From Allobosea sp. Root483D1 (lineage in GTDB: Bacteria > Pseudomonadota > Alphaproteobacteria > Rhizobiales > Beijerinckiaceae): a DNA stretch of 64,000 nucleotides. Made by a program: the position numbers and the translations under genes. Within the stretch, counting starts at the first letter, position 1, and every line of letters starts with the position of its first letter. The notes under the pieces were generated by a model. That model saw only the letters and a list, made by a program, of their open reading frames with translations, did no database searches and was not told the DNA's origin. The stretch is from assembly GCF_001429505.1 (NCBI RefSeq), contig NZ_LMJW01000004.1, positions 182,743-246,742 of the forward strand, read 5' to 3'. This document shows positions 36,165-43,694 of this stretch, piece after piece.

Positions 36165-36800
36165 CTAGCGCTGTCGCTGGATGCCTTCCGGCAGAGTGGA
36201 AACGCGCGCCATCTCGCCGCTGCGAAATGCGGCCGGATCGGCGAGATAGTCATGCGCCATCGCCATCGCGTCGACGCCCCAGAAGACCTCGCCGTCGATC
36301 ACCAGGCTCGGCACGCCGAAGACGCCGGCAGCAACGGCCTCCTCGGTCGCCTGGCGCAGCCGGTCCTTGACGCCCTGCTCGCCGATCAGCGTCAGTGCAT
36401 CGGGACGGCCGGCGGCATCGGCGACCTCCTGCAGCACCAAGGGATCATTGGCGTCGCGCCCCTCGCCCCAGACGAGGCGGAAGGCGGCCGTGACTGCTGC
36501 CTCGTCGCCGTCGAGGGCGGTCAGGAGGCGCAGCATCGCGAGCGGGTTGAAGGGGTGGCTCGGCGGAAAGCGGAAGGGCACGCCCAGCGCCTGCGCCAGA
36601 TGCGTCGCGAGCCGGTAGGTGTGGACGCGCTTGGGCGCGATCTCCGCCGGCCCGAGCTGGCCCCAGGCCTTGAGGACGCCGCCGAAGACGATCGGCTTGA
36701 GCAGGACCGATCGCTGCGCCCGGATACTGTCCAGCCGCGGCAGCGCCAGATGCGCGAAGGGCGAGATGATGTCGAAATACCAGAAGGCGGGCTGAGGCAC
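36165..36800 (-). CDS. 2-hydroxychromene-2-carboxylate isomerase-like, DsbA-fold protein (211 aa)
   Basis: It opens with PQPAFWYFDIISPFAHLAL, the kappa-GST/HCCA isomerase signature with the active Ser in SP, and later has GVFGVPSLVIDGEVFWGVD, the cis-Pro loop of this thioredoxin fold. Family enzymes use glutathione to isomerise aromatic intermediates. The start is taken as GTG at 36800, inside the 3' end of the upstream hydrolase gene (9-base overlap), because no ATG gives this N-terminus. It belongs to a three-gene unit with the isochorismatase-like and TetR genes. Confidence 0.8.
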   Translation of the reverse strand: MPQPAFWYFDIISPFAHLALPRLDSIRAQRSVLLKPIVFGGVLKAWGQLGPAEIAPKRVHTYRLATHLAQALGVPFRFPPSHPFNPLAMLRLLTALDGDEAAVTAAFRLVWGEGRDANDPLVLQEVADAAGRPDALTLIGEQGVKDRLRQATEEAVAAGVFGVPSLVIDGEVFWGVDAMAMAHDYLADPAAFRSGEMARVSTLPEGIQRQR

Positions 36801-36807
36801 CGGCGAC

Positions 36808-37338
36808 TCACTTGACCAGCGTGAGCGCGGTGCGGAATTGCGGGTGCTCGGCGGTGCGCAGCCACTCGAACACCACCATCTCGGTGGTGACGATCTCAGC
36901 GCCATTTCGCTCCAGCCGACGCAAGCTCACCTCCTTGCTTTCCGGTGCGCGCGCGCCGACCGCGTCCTGCACCACGAAGACGCGGCGCTTGTTTTCGAGC
37001 AGCGAGAGTGCGGTCTGACCGAAGCAGACATGGGCTTCGCAGCCGCACAGGATGAGGTCGTCGTCGCCGGCGATGGCGTCGATGAAATCAGGCGCGGCAC
37101 AGGCATCGAAGCTCATTTTGGCGATGGCGGGCGCGGCCTCGGCGAGGTCTGGAACCGTCGCGCCGAGCCCGGCCGGGTTCTGCTCGGTCATCACGATCGG
37201 CACGTCCAGGAGCTTCGCCGCTCCGACCAGCCTGCGGGCATTGGCCATGAGGCGTGGCCCGTCATGGATCGCCGGCATCAGGCGCGCCTGGAAATCGATG
37301 ATGACGAGGCGGGACCGGTTGACGTTCATCAGGGGCAT
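36808..37338 (-). CDS. Isochorismatase-family cysteine hydrolase (176 aa)
   Basis: The catalytic triad of the family is visible: D15 (LVIIDFQ), K74 (AKMSFDA) and C105 (CEAHVCFGQTA). The cis-peptide region precedes C105 as expected. This branch (YcaC-like, nicotinamidase/isochorismatase fold) hydrolyses amide or vinyl-ether bonds of small molecules; substrate unknown. It begins 6 bases after the TetR stop and overlaps the isomerase gene by 9 bases. An aromatic or N-containing degradation role fits the neighbours. Confidence 0.85.
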   Translation of the reverse strand: MPLMNVNRSRLVIIDFQARLMPAIHDGPRLMANARRLVGAAKLLDVPIVMTEQNPAGLGATVPDLAEAAPAIAKMSFDACAAPDFIDAIAGDDDLILCGCEAHVCFGQTALSLLENKRRVFVVQDAVGARAPESKEVSLRRLERNGAEIVTTEMVVFEWLRTAEHPQFRTALTLVK

Positions 37339-37344
37339 CGGGCG

Positions 37345-37977
37345 TCATCTCCGCAGGAGCCGGTCGAGCTCGGTTTCGACATGGCGCTCCATCAGCGCGC
37401 GCGGCGATGTCCCGAACATGCGGATGCGCCGCGTATGCGCCAAGAGCAACACGCCGGAAGCATGGGCGAAGGCGTCGGCCATGATCAAGTCGGCTTGCGT
37501 TTCATCTGCCCCGAGCGCTAGCGCCGCCTCGCGGATCGGCGCCAAAGTCGCTTCCAGCGCCTCGTTCAACGCCCGGTCGCGCTCCCGGCCGAGGCCGTGC
37601 GGGCGCATGCCGCCGCGAAACAGATAGAAGCCGAGATCGAGATCGCGCGGGTTTTCGGCGTAGAAATCGAAGAAGGCGAGTGCGGCGGCTGAGAAGCGTT
37701 CAGCCGGAATAGCAACGGCAGCAACTGCGGCGTCGACCGCCGCCTGTAGCGTCGCGATCGAACGGCCTAGCACCTCGGCATAGAGAGCTTCCTTCGAGTC
37801 GAAATGGAAATAGAGCGCTGCCGGCGTGTAGCCGGCCTCGGCCGCGATCGCCCGCAGCGAGGCGCCGTCCAGCCCCTCGCGCTCGAACACCGTGCGCGCC
37901 GCGGCAAGAATGCCCTCGCGTTTGGCATCTGTCGCGGCATAGCGGCCGCGCTTCCGCTCTGCGGATCCCTCGCTCAC
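37345..37977 (-). CDS. TetR/AcrR family transcriptional regulator (210 aa)
   Basis: A TetR helix-turn-helix spans residues ~18-65 (REGILAAARTVFEREGLDGA, SLRAIAAEAGYTPAALYFHF). The C-terminal region is helical with the FYLFRGGMR and ALMERHVETEL blocks of a TetR_C-type domain. It is divergent from an HpaB-like/AidB-like operon, and an imperfect dyad lies between. It is probably the switch for both directions. Confidence 0.88.
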   Translation of the reverse strand: MSEGSAERKRGRYAATDAKREGILAAARTVFEREGLDGASLRAIAAEAGYTPAALYFHFDSKEALYAEVLGRSIATLQAAVDAAVAAVAIPAERFSAAALAFFDFYAENPRDLDLGFYLFRGGMRPHGLGRERDRALNEALEATLAPIREAALALGADETQADLIMADAFAHASGVLLLAHTRRIRMFGTSPRALMERHVETELDRLLRR

Positions 37978-37998
37978 TCTGGAACGCCTCCAACCCTC

Positions 37999-38027
37999 TT
38001 GACGAAAATCTAACGTCGTTCAATTTT
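37999..38027 (+). promoter_or_regulatory. Candidate promoter with an embedded TetR-type dyad
   Basis: TTGACG at 37999-38004 is a good -35 box; 17 bases later AATTTT at 38022-38027 is a weak -10. Between them, AACG-T-CGTT at 38012-38020 forms a dyad, extended imperfectly to 38008-38024. Repressor binding here would block RNA polymerase for the 38059 operon. This is a prediction from sequence. Confidence 0.45.
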
Positions 38028-38058
38028 AGGAGCAACAACCGCTCGGGAGGAGGCTAGC

Positions 38059-39591
38059 ATGCTGATGGACGCCGCCGGCTATCGCGAATCCCTGCGCGCC
38101 TATTCTCCGCGCGTTTTCGTCAACGGGCAGCGCGTCGAGAGCGTCGCTGACGAGCCCATGCTGCTGCCGGGCATCAACGGCATCGGCGTGACCTATGACC
38201 TCGCGCATGCGGCGGCCTATCGGCCGATCATGACCGCAGTGCAGGGCTCCTCCGGCCGCACCGTCAACCGCATGCTCCATATCGACGCGTCGTCCAGCGA
38301 TCTGCTCGCCAAGCTCGAGGCGGTCCGCCTGGTCTGCAAGATCTCCGGCTGCGCCCAGCGCTATCTGACGCATGACGCCTTCAACGGCATCCTGCAGGCG
38401 ACGGTGCGGGCCGACGCCACCCACGGCACCGATTACCGGCAGCGCTTCCTCGCCTATATGCACCACATCCAGGACGAGGACCTGACCTGCGGTGTCGCCA
38501 TGACCGACGCCAAGGGCGACCGCTCGTTGCGGCCGGGCCTGCAGGCCAATCGCGATTCCTATGTTCACATCAAGGAACGCAGAAGCGACGGCATCGTCAT
38601 CCGCGGCACCAAGGCGATCGTCACCGGCGCGCCCTACGTCCATGAATTCCTGGTGATGCCCTGCCGCACCCACGCCAAAGGCGATGAGGATTTCGCCGTT
38701 TGCTGCGCCGTGCCCTGCGATGCGGAGGGGATCACCATCGTCGCGCGCCCGGCCGGGCGGCCGGGCGATCCGGCCGCGAAGTTCTCGGCGAAATACGGCC
38801 AGTCGACCGGCGCGGTGATGTTCGACGATGTCTTCGTGCCTTGGGAGCGGGTGTTCATGGCTGGTGAGATCGAGGAGGCCGGCTATCTCACCACCAGCTA
38901 CGCCACCCATCACCGCCATAGCTGCATCGCCGCCCGGGCCGGCTTCGGCGACCTCCTGATCGGCGCCGGCGCGCTGATGACCCATGCCAACGGGCTCGAC
39001 GCCGACAGGCACACCCATGTCCGCGAGCAACTCGTCGAATTGATCACCATCACCGAGGGCTTCTTCGCCTGCGGTGTCGCTGCCTCCGTCTATTGCAGCA
39101 AGGACGAATCCGGGGTGGCGATGCCGGACGCAGTTTTCGCCAATATCGGCAAGCTGCTGCTGGCTACCAAGATCTACGACATGCACAGGATCGCTCATTA
39201 CGTCTCGGGAGGCTTGATCGTGGCGCTGCCTGGCCCGGACGAGGACCACAACCCCGAGACCTCGGCCTCGCTCTCGGCCGTGCTGACCGGGCGGCAGGAC
39301 ATTCCCTATGAGCAGCGCGCCGAGGTGGCCCGCTTCATCGAGGACCTCACCGTCTCCAAGGAGGCTGGCTGGTATTCGGTGATCTCGCTGCATGGCGGCG
39401 GCTCGCCCGAGGCGATGAAGCGTGAGATCTGGCGCAACTATCCCGTCATGGAAAAGGTCGCGCTGGTCGAGAGCCTGCTCGATCGCGGCGTGCTCGCCGA
39501 CGGCTCGCGCGTCTCGAAGCAGCCCGGCCGTTGCTGCGTGACCGGTTGCGAGGTGCCCGAGCGCATGACGACATCGGAGGCGGCGGAATGA
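38059..39591 (+). CDS. 4-hydroxyphenylacetate 3-hydroxylase / 4-hydroxybutyryl-CoA dehydratase family enzyme (510 aa)
   Basis: Blocks such as GINGIGVTYDLAHAAAYRPI, GTKAIVTGAPYVHEFLVMPC and SAKYGQSTGAVMFDDVFVPW place it in the HpaB/AbfD acyl-CoA-dehydrogenase-like fold. In AbfD the 4Fe-4S ligands are a CxxxC pair and a later His/Cys pair. Here the first Cys is kept (ISGCAQRYL) but the second position is Tyr, and the region HHRHSCIAARAG lacks Cys at AbfD spacing. A 4Fe-4S dehydratase is therefore unlikely; a flavin-dependent hydroxylase or another use of the fold is more likely. The ribosome site GGAGGAGG is strong. The stop overlaps the next gene (ATGA). Confidence 0.78.
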   Translation: MLMDAAGYRESLRAYSPRVFVNGQRVESVADEPMLLPGINGIGVTYDLAHAAAYRPIMTAVQGSSGRTVNRMLHIDASSSDLLAKLEAVRLVCKISGCAQRYLTHDAFNGILQATVRADATHGTDYRQRFLAYMHHIQDEDLTCGVAMTDAKGDRSLRPGLQANRDSYVHIKERRSDGIVIRGTKAIVTGAPYVHEFLVMPCRTHAKGDEDFAVCCAVPCDAEGITIVARPAGRPGDPAAKFSAKYGQSTGAVMFDDVFVPWERVFMAGEIEEAGYLTTSYATHHRHSCIAARAGFGDLLIGAGALMTHANGLDADRHTHVREQLVELITITEGFFACGVAASVYCSKDESGVAMPDAVFANIGKLLLATKIYDMHRIAHYVSGGLIVALPGPDEDHNPETSASLSAVLTGRQDIPYEQRAEVARFIEDLTVSKEAGWYSVISLHGGGSPEAMKREIWRNYPVMEKVALVESLLDRGVLADGSRVSKQPGRCCVTGCEVPERMTTSEAAE

Positions 39592-41237
39592 ACATCCAAG
39601 CGGGCGCCACCCATCAGGTCCTCAACCAGGCCCGGCCCGCCACCGGCTGGAATGCCTTCTCCGGCGATGCTGTGCTGCAGGGCATCGTCGCGCGCGGCGC
39701 TCCCTGGGTTGCCGCCAAGGCGGCGGCACTGGGCGCTCATGCCGGCGACGCAGAAGTGCAGGAGCTCGCCCGCCTCGCCAACCGCCACGGGCCGGAGTTG
39801 CGGAGCCATGACCGCTACGGCAATCGCACCGACTGGATCGAGTTCCACCCGGCCTGGCACGAGTTGATGGCGCTCGCCTTCGCCCATGAGGTGCCTTCGC
39901 TCGCCTGGACGACGAGCGAGCCGAACGGACATCTCGGCCGCGCCGTGCTGTCCTATCTCTGGAACCAGATCGAGCACGGGACCGGGTGTCCGACCGGCAT
40001 GACCTATGCCGCCTTCCCCGGCCTCGCCCAGCCGGAGTTCGCACTCTGGCGCGAGAAGATCACATCGGCCCGCTACGACAAGCGCCCGCTGCCGGTGGCG
40101 CTTAAAGAGGGCGCCAGCATCGGCTATGCGATGACCGAGAAGCAGGGCGGCTCCGACCTGCGCCAGACCCAGACCACCGCCCGTTTCCTCGAGGATACGC
40201 CGGAAGGCCGGGTCTATCTGATCACCGGACACAAATGGTTCTTCTCGGTGCCGCAATCGGACGGGTTCTTCACCCTGGCGCAGACGCAGAGCGGCGTTTC
40301 CTGCCTGTTCTGCCCCGGTTTCCTGCCCGATGGCAGCCGCAACCGCCTGCAGATCCAGCGCCTCAAGGACAAGGCCGGCAACCGCTCGAATGCTTCCTCG
40401 GAAGTCGAGTTTCGCGAGTGCCTGGGCTGGCTCGTCGGCGAGGAGGGCGCGGGCATCAAGGAAATCCTCAGCCACGCCCATCTCACCCGGCTCGATTTCG
40501 CGGTGGGCTCGGCCGGGCTGATGCGCCAGGCGCTGACGCTGGCGCTGAACCACACCCAGTCCCGCCGCGGTTTTGGCTCGTCGCTGGCCGAGCAGCCGAT
40601 GATGACCAACATCCTCGCCGATCTCGCCATCGACTCGGAGGCCTCGACGCTGATGGCTTTCCGCGTCGCCGCCGCGACCGATGCGATGGAGACTTCCGAG
40701 GAGGAGCGTCACCTTGCCCGCGTCACCACCCCGCTGGCGAAGTTCTGGAACTGCAAGCGCGCCGCCGCCTTCGTCGTCGAGGCCCTGGAATGCCATGGCG
40801 GCAACGGCTTCATCGAGGAAAACCCGATGGCGCGGCTCTATCGCGAGGCGCCGCTAAACGCGATCTGGGAGGGCACCTCGAACATGATGTGCATGGACGT
40901 GCTGCGCGCCTTCAACCGCGAGCCGCGCACCAAGGAGGCCTTCATGACCGAAGTCAGCGCAGCGCGCGGCGCCAACCGCGCCCTCGACCGCTGGCTCGAC
41001 CGGCTCGGCGACGAGGCGGCAAAGCCGCGCAACGATGACGGCCATGGCCGCCGGCTCGCCAATCTGATGGCCTATGCGCTGCAGGCGTCGGAGCTGAAAA
41101 AGCACGCCGACGAGGCGGTGTTCGAGAGCTTCTGCCGCTCCCGGCTCGACGCCGACTGGGGCTATGTCTTCGGCACGCTTGATCCATCGCCGGAGCTCGC
41201 GGGGATCGTAAGACGGGCTACGGTGGCGCAGGGCTGA
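39588..41237 (+). CDS. AidB-like acyl-CoA dehydrogenase (549 aa)
   Basis: The long N-terminal region with WIEFHPAWHELMALAFAHE and the flavin block AMTEKQGGSDLRQTQTTARF are hallmarks of the AidB subgroup. KWFFSVPQSDGFF is the strand over the flavin, and ECHGGNGFIEENPMARLYRE is the C-terminal helix with the active-site region. AidB-type enzymes bind FAD and can also bind DNA in E. coli; here the operon partner suggests a catabolic role. It overlaps the HpaB-like gene by 4 bases and presumably handles a related CoA ester. Confidence 0.87.
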   Translation: MNIQAGATHQVLNQARPATGWNAFSGDAVLQGIVARGAPWVAAKAAALGAHAGDAEVQELARLANRHGPELRSHDRYGNRTDWIEFHPAWHELMALAFAHEVPSLAWTTSEPNGHLGRAVLSYLWNQIEHGTGCPTGMTYAAFPGLAQPEFALWREKITSARYDKRPLPVALKEGASIGYAMTEKQGGSDLRQTQTTARFLEDTPEGRVYLITGHKWFFSVPQSDGFFTLAQTQSGVSCLFCPGFLPDGSRNRLQIQRLKDKAGNRSNASSEVEFRECLGWLVGEEGAGIKEILSHAHLTRLDFAVGSAGLMRQALTLALNHTQSRRGFGSSLAEQPMMTNILADLAIDSEASTLMAFRVAAATDAMETSEEERHLARVTTPLAKFWNCKRAAAFVVEALECHGGNGFIEENPMARLYREAPLNAIWEGTSNMMCMDVLRAFNREPRTKEAFMTEVSAARGANRALDRWLDRLGDEAAKPRNDDGHGRRLANLMAYALQASELKKHADEAVFESFCRSRLDADWGYVFGTLDPSPELAGIVRRATVAQG

Positions 41238-41281
41238 AGCTCGGCCGAGTGCACCATTGCGCAGTTGGATTTCGCCATCAA

Positions 41282-41397
41282 CGTGCGGTCATCCCGGACG
41301 GAGCGTAGCGGAGATCCGGGATCCATTCCGGAGCGTATCCGAATAAGGTTCCGGAATGGGTCCCGGGTCTCCCTCCGGTCGCCCGGGACGACACGCG
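41282..41397. repeat. Dispersed-type imperfect palindrome (~116 bp)
   Basis: Two arms of about 50 bases face each other. The tip arms are a perfect 10-bp match (41323-41332 with 41350-41359, CCATTCCGGA and its complement); further out the match is imperfect but continues to the ends. The opening TCATCCCGGACGGAGCGTAG resembles repeats scattered in Rhizobiales intergenic regions. It lies between the convergent ends of the AidB-like and LacI genes and could act as a terminator. Confidence 0.65.
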
Positions 41398-41451
41398 GTT
41401 TTTCTGCAAGCAGGCGTCCTTGGAACCATCGCGACCGTTTGCGTCACCTTC

Positions 41452-42528
41452 TCAGGGCAGGTTCTCGCGCAGCACGATCTCGATGCCGGGCCGGGCGGTT
41501 CCTTCCGCCGGAGGCCGGCCGGCGCGCAGGTTCGCGAAGATCGCGACACAGCTCATCAGCGTCACCAGCGGCTGCTGGGTGATGACCGCATCCATGGTGC
41601 CGTCGACGAGAAGGCCGCGCGTCTCCGGCGTCAGCCCGTGGCCGACGAAGACCACATCCTGCCGTCCGGCCTCCTTCAGCGCCCGGGCGATGCCCTCCGG
41701 CCCGCCGCCGATATTGTAGATGCCGGCAAGGTCCGGATGCTGGCCGAGCAGGGTCTTGGTCTGGCGGTAGTTCTTGGCCTCGTCGTCATGGCCCTCGCGC
41801 AGGCCGACGACCTTGATCTCCGGATAGAGCTCCTCGAACAGATGCAGGAAGCCCATCTCGCGCTCTTCATGGGCGCGGTAGCTCAGGCTGCCGGCGATCA
41901 TCGCGACCTTGGCGCGGCGCGGCCCGATGAAGCGGGCGATGAGCTGGCCGGCGGTGCGCCCGGCGGCACGGTTGTCGAGCCCGACATAGGCGGCGCGGGC
42001 GGTGTTGGCTATGTCGGAGATCAGGGTGACGCTCGGCACGCCGCGATCGGCCAGCAGGTCGACCGCCTCGCGCACGGTCGGGTGCTCCAGTGCCATGAAG
42101 GCGACGCCGTCGACCTCGCGGCCGATCCGCCGGAGCTCATGGGCGAGCAGCTCCGGCTTGAAGCTCTCGATATGCTCGACCCGGGCGCGCATGTTGAAGG
42201 ATGCGAGCTGGTCCTGCGATCCCGCAATCAATCGGCCGAGCATGCCGAGGAAACGGTTGTTCCCGGCCGGCAGCAGGAAGCCGAGTCGCAAGGGCCGGAG
42301 CGCACTGGCCGGCAGCGCGCCTTCCATGACGTAACCGAGCTCGCCCGCGGCCTTCAGCACGCGCTGGACGGTCGCGGGCCGCACGCCCGGCCGCTGGTTG
42401 AGCACCCGGTCGACCGTCGCCGTCGAGACGCCCGCCAGTCGCGCGACGTCCTCGACCCGCGCCATCTGGCGGCGACGCGGCGCGGATGGCTCGGTCTCCT
42501 CGGCAAGCTTGGGGATCGGCGCGTTCAT
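41452..42528 (-). CDS. LacI family transcriptional regulator (358 aa)
   Basis: A LacI headpiece lies at residues ~22-65 (VEDVARLAGVSTATVDRVLN, then GVRPATVQRVLKAAGELGY), followed by a periplasmic-binding-like sugar domain (LGFLLPAGNNRFLGMLGRLI and onward) of the RbsB type. The start at 42528 has no clear ribosome site; M22 at 42465 is an alternative that would keep the headpiece. It is divergent from the TRAP/RuBisCO-like operon, with dyads between, and is probably its sugar-acid-responsive regulator. Confidence 0.88.
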   Translation of the reverse strand: MNAPIPKLAEETEPSAPRRRQMARVEDVARLAGVSTATVDRVLNQRPGVRPATVQRVLKAAGELGYVMEGALPASALRPLRLGFLLPAGNNRFLGMLGRLIAGSQDQLASFNMRARVEHIESFKPELLAHELRRIGREVDGVAFMALEHPTVREAVDLLADRGVPSVTLISDIANTARAAYVGLDNRAAGRTAGQLIARFIGPRRAKVAMIAGSLSYRAHEEREMGFLHLFEELYPEIKVVGLREGHDDEAKNYRQTKTLLGQHPDLAGIYNIGGGPEGIARALKEAGRQDVVFVGHGLTPETRGLLVDGTMDAVITQQPLVTLMSCVAIFANLRAGRPPAEGTARPGIEIVLRENLP

Positions 42529-42538
42529 TCAATCAAAA

Positions 42539-42620
42539 ACCATCAGAAAATGAGCTTGAAGACCATCAGATGCGATTTCTATGCTGAGCGTCAAGCACTC
42601 AAGAGCGATCAAATCGCATC
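42539..42620 (+). promoter_or_regulatory. Promoter and operator region of the TRAP/RuBisCO-like operon
   Basis: A possible promoter is TTGAAG (42556-42561) and TATGCT (42580-42585), 18 bases apart. GATGCGATTT at 42569-42578 and its exact complement AAATCGCATC at 42611-42620 form a 10-bp inverted repeat with 32 bases between. A smaller dyad GCGAT-CAA-ATCGC lies at 42605-42617. ACCATCAGA occurs twice (42539 and 42562), 23 bases apart. These are reasonable LacI-family sites overlapping the promoter. Confidence 0.5.
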
Positions 42621-42641
42621 AGCACGTCCAGGGAGGACATC

Positions 42642-43658
42642 ATGACCGGACCGAGCCGCCGCACGCTCATCAAGGGCCTCGCCGCCGCCCCAGCCATATC
42701 GCTGATCGGCATGCCGATGATCGCGCGGGCCGCCGAGATCGAGCTGAAATACGGCAACAACCTGCCGCTCAGCCACCCGCTCAACATCCGCGCCCAGCAG
42801 GCGGCCGAGCGCGTCGCCAAGGAGACCAACGGGCGGGTCGAGATCAAGATCTTCCCGAACAACCAGCTCGGCGGCGACACCGACATGCTGAGCCAGGTCC
42901 GCAATGGCGGCATCACCTTCTTCACTCCGTCGGCGCTGGTGATCGCGACGCTGGTGCCGGTCGCGGCGATCAACGCGGTCGGCTTCGCCTTCGCCGATTA
43001 CGACCAGGTCTGGAAGGCGATGGACGGGCCGGTCGGCGCGCATGTCCGCGCCGCGATCGAGAAGGTCAACCTCTACGCCTTCGAGAAGATGTGGGACAAC
43101 GGCTTCCGCCAGATGACCACCTCGGGCAAGGCGATCGAGCAGGCGGCCGACATGGCCTCGCTCAAGATCCGCGTGCCGGTCTCACCACTCTCGATCTCGA
43201 TGTTCAAGGCGCTCGGCGCCGCCCCGGCCAGCCTGCAGTTCTCCGAGGTCTATTCGGCGCTGCAGACCAAGGTGGTCGATGCGCAGGAGAATCCGCTGCC
43301 GATCATCCAGGTCGCCAAACTCTATGAGGTCCAGAAGAGCTGCGCGGTCTCGAACCATATCTGGGACGGCTTCTGGTTCATCGCCAATGGTCGCGCCTGG
43401 CGCGGCCTGCCGCCGGACATCCAGAAGATCGTGGCGTCGGCGATCAACGACGCCGGCGTCGCCCAGCGCGGCGACATCAAGAGCCTCAACGATACCGTGC
43501 AGGCCGATCTGCAATCGAAGGGGCTTGCCTTCAACAAGACCAACCCCGACAGCTTCCGGGCCAAGCTCCGCGATGGCGGGTTCTACAAGGAATGGCAGGA
43601 GCGCTTCGGCGCCGAGGCCTGGGGCCTGCTCGAAGGAGCGGTCGGCAAGCTCGCCTGA
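42642..43658 (+). CDS. TRAP transporter solute-binding protein, DctP type (338 aa)
   Basis: It has a twin-arginine-like signal (SRRTLIKGLAAAPAISL) ending at ARA-AE, then a DctP domain: ELKYGNNLPLSHPLNIRAQQ, VEIKIFPNNQLGGDTDMLSQ, with the conserved Arg region at SLKIRVPVSP and QTKVVDAQENPLPII as the closing block. TRAP receptors of this group bind carboxylated sugars. The fused permease follows 36 bases later. Based on the downstream enzymes, an apionate-like sugar acid is the expected ligand. Confidence 0.9.
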   Translation: MTGPSRRTLIKGLAAAPAISLIGMPMIARAAEIELKYGNNLPLSHPLNIRAQQAAERVAKETNGRVEIKIFPNNQLGGDTDMLSQVRNGGITFFTPSALVIATLVPVAAINAVGFAFADYDQVWKAMDGPVGAHVRAAIEKVNLYAFEKMWDNGFRQMTTSGKAIEQAADMASLKIRVPVSPLSISMFKALGAAPASLQFSEVYSALQTKVVDAQENPLPIIQVAKLYEVQKSCAVSNHIWDGFWFIANGRAWRGLPPDIQKIVASAINDAGVAQRGDIKSLNDTVQADLQSKGLAFNKTNPDSFRAKLRDGGFYKEWQERFGAEAWGLLEGAVGKLA

Positions 43659-43694
43659 GCGAGTGAGCCGCAGCCGAACGCTCGAGGACACCCC

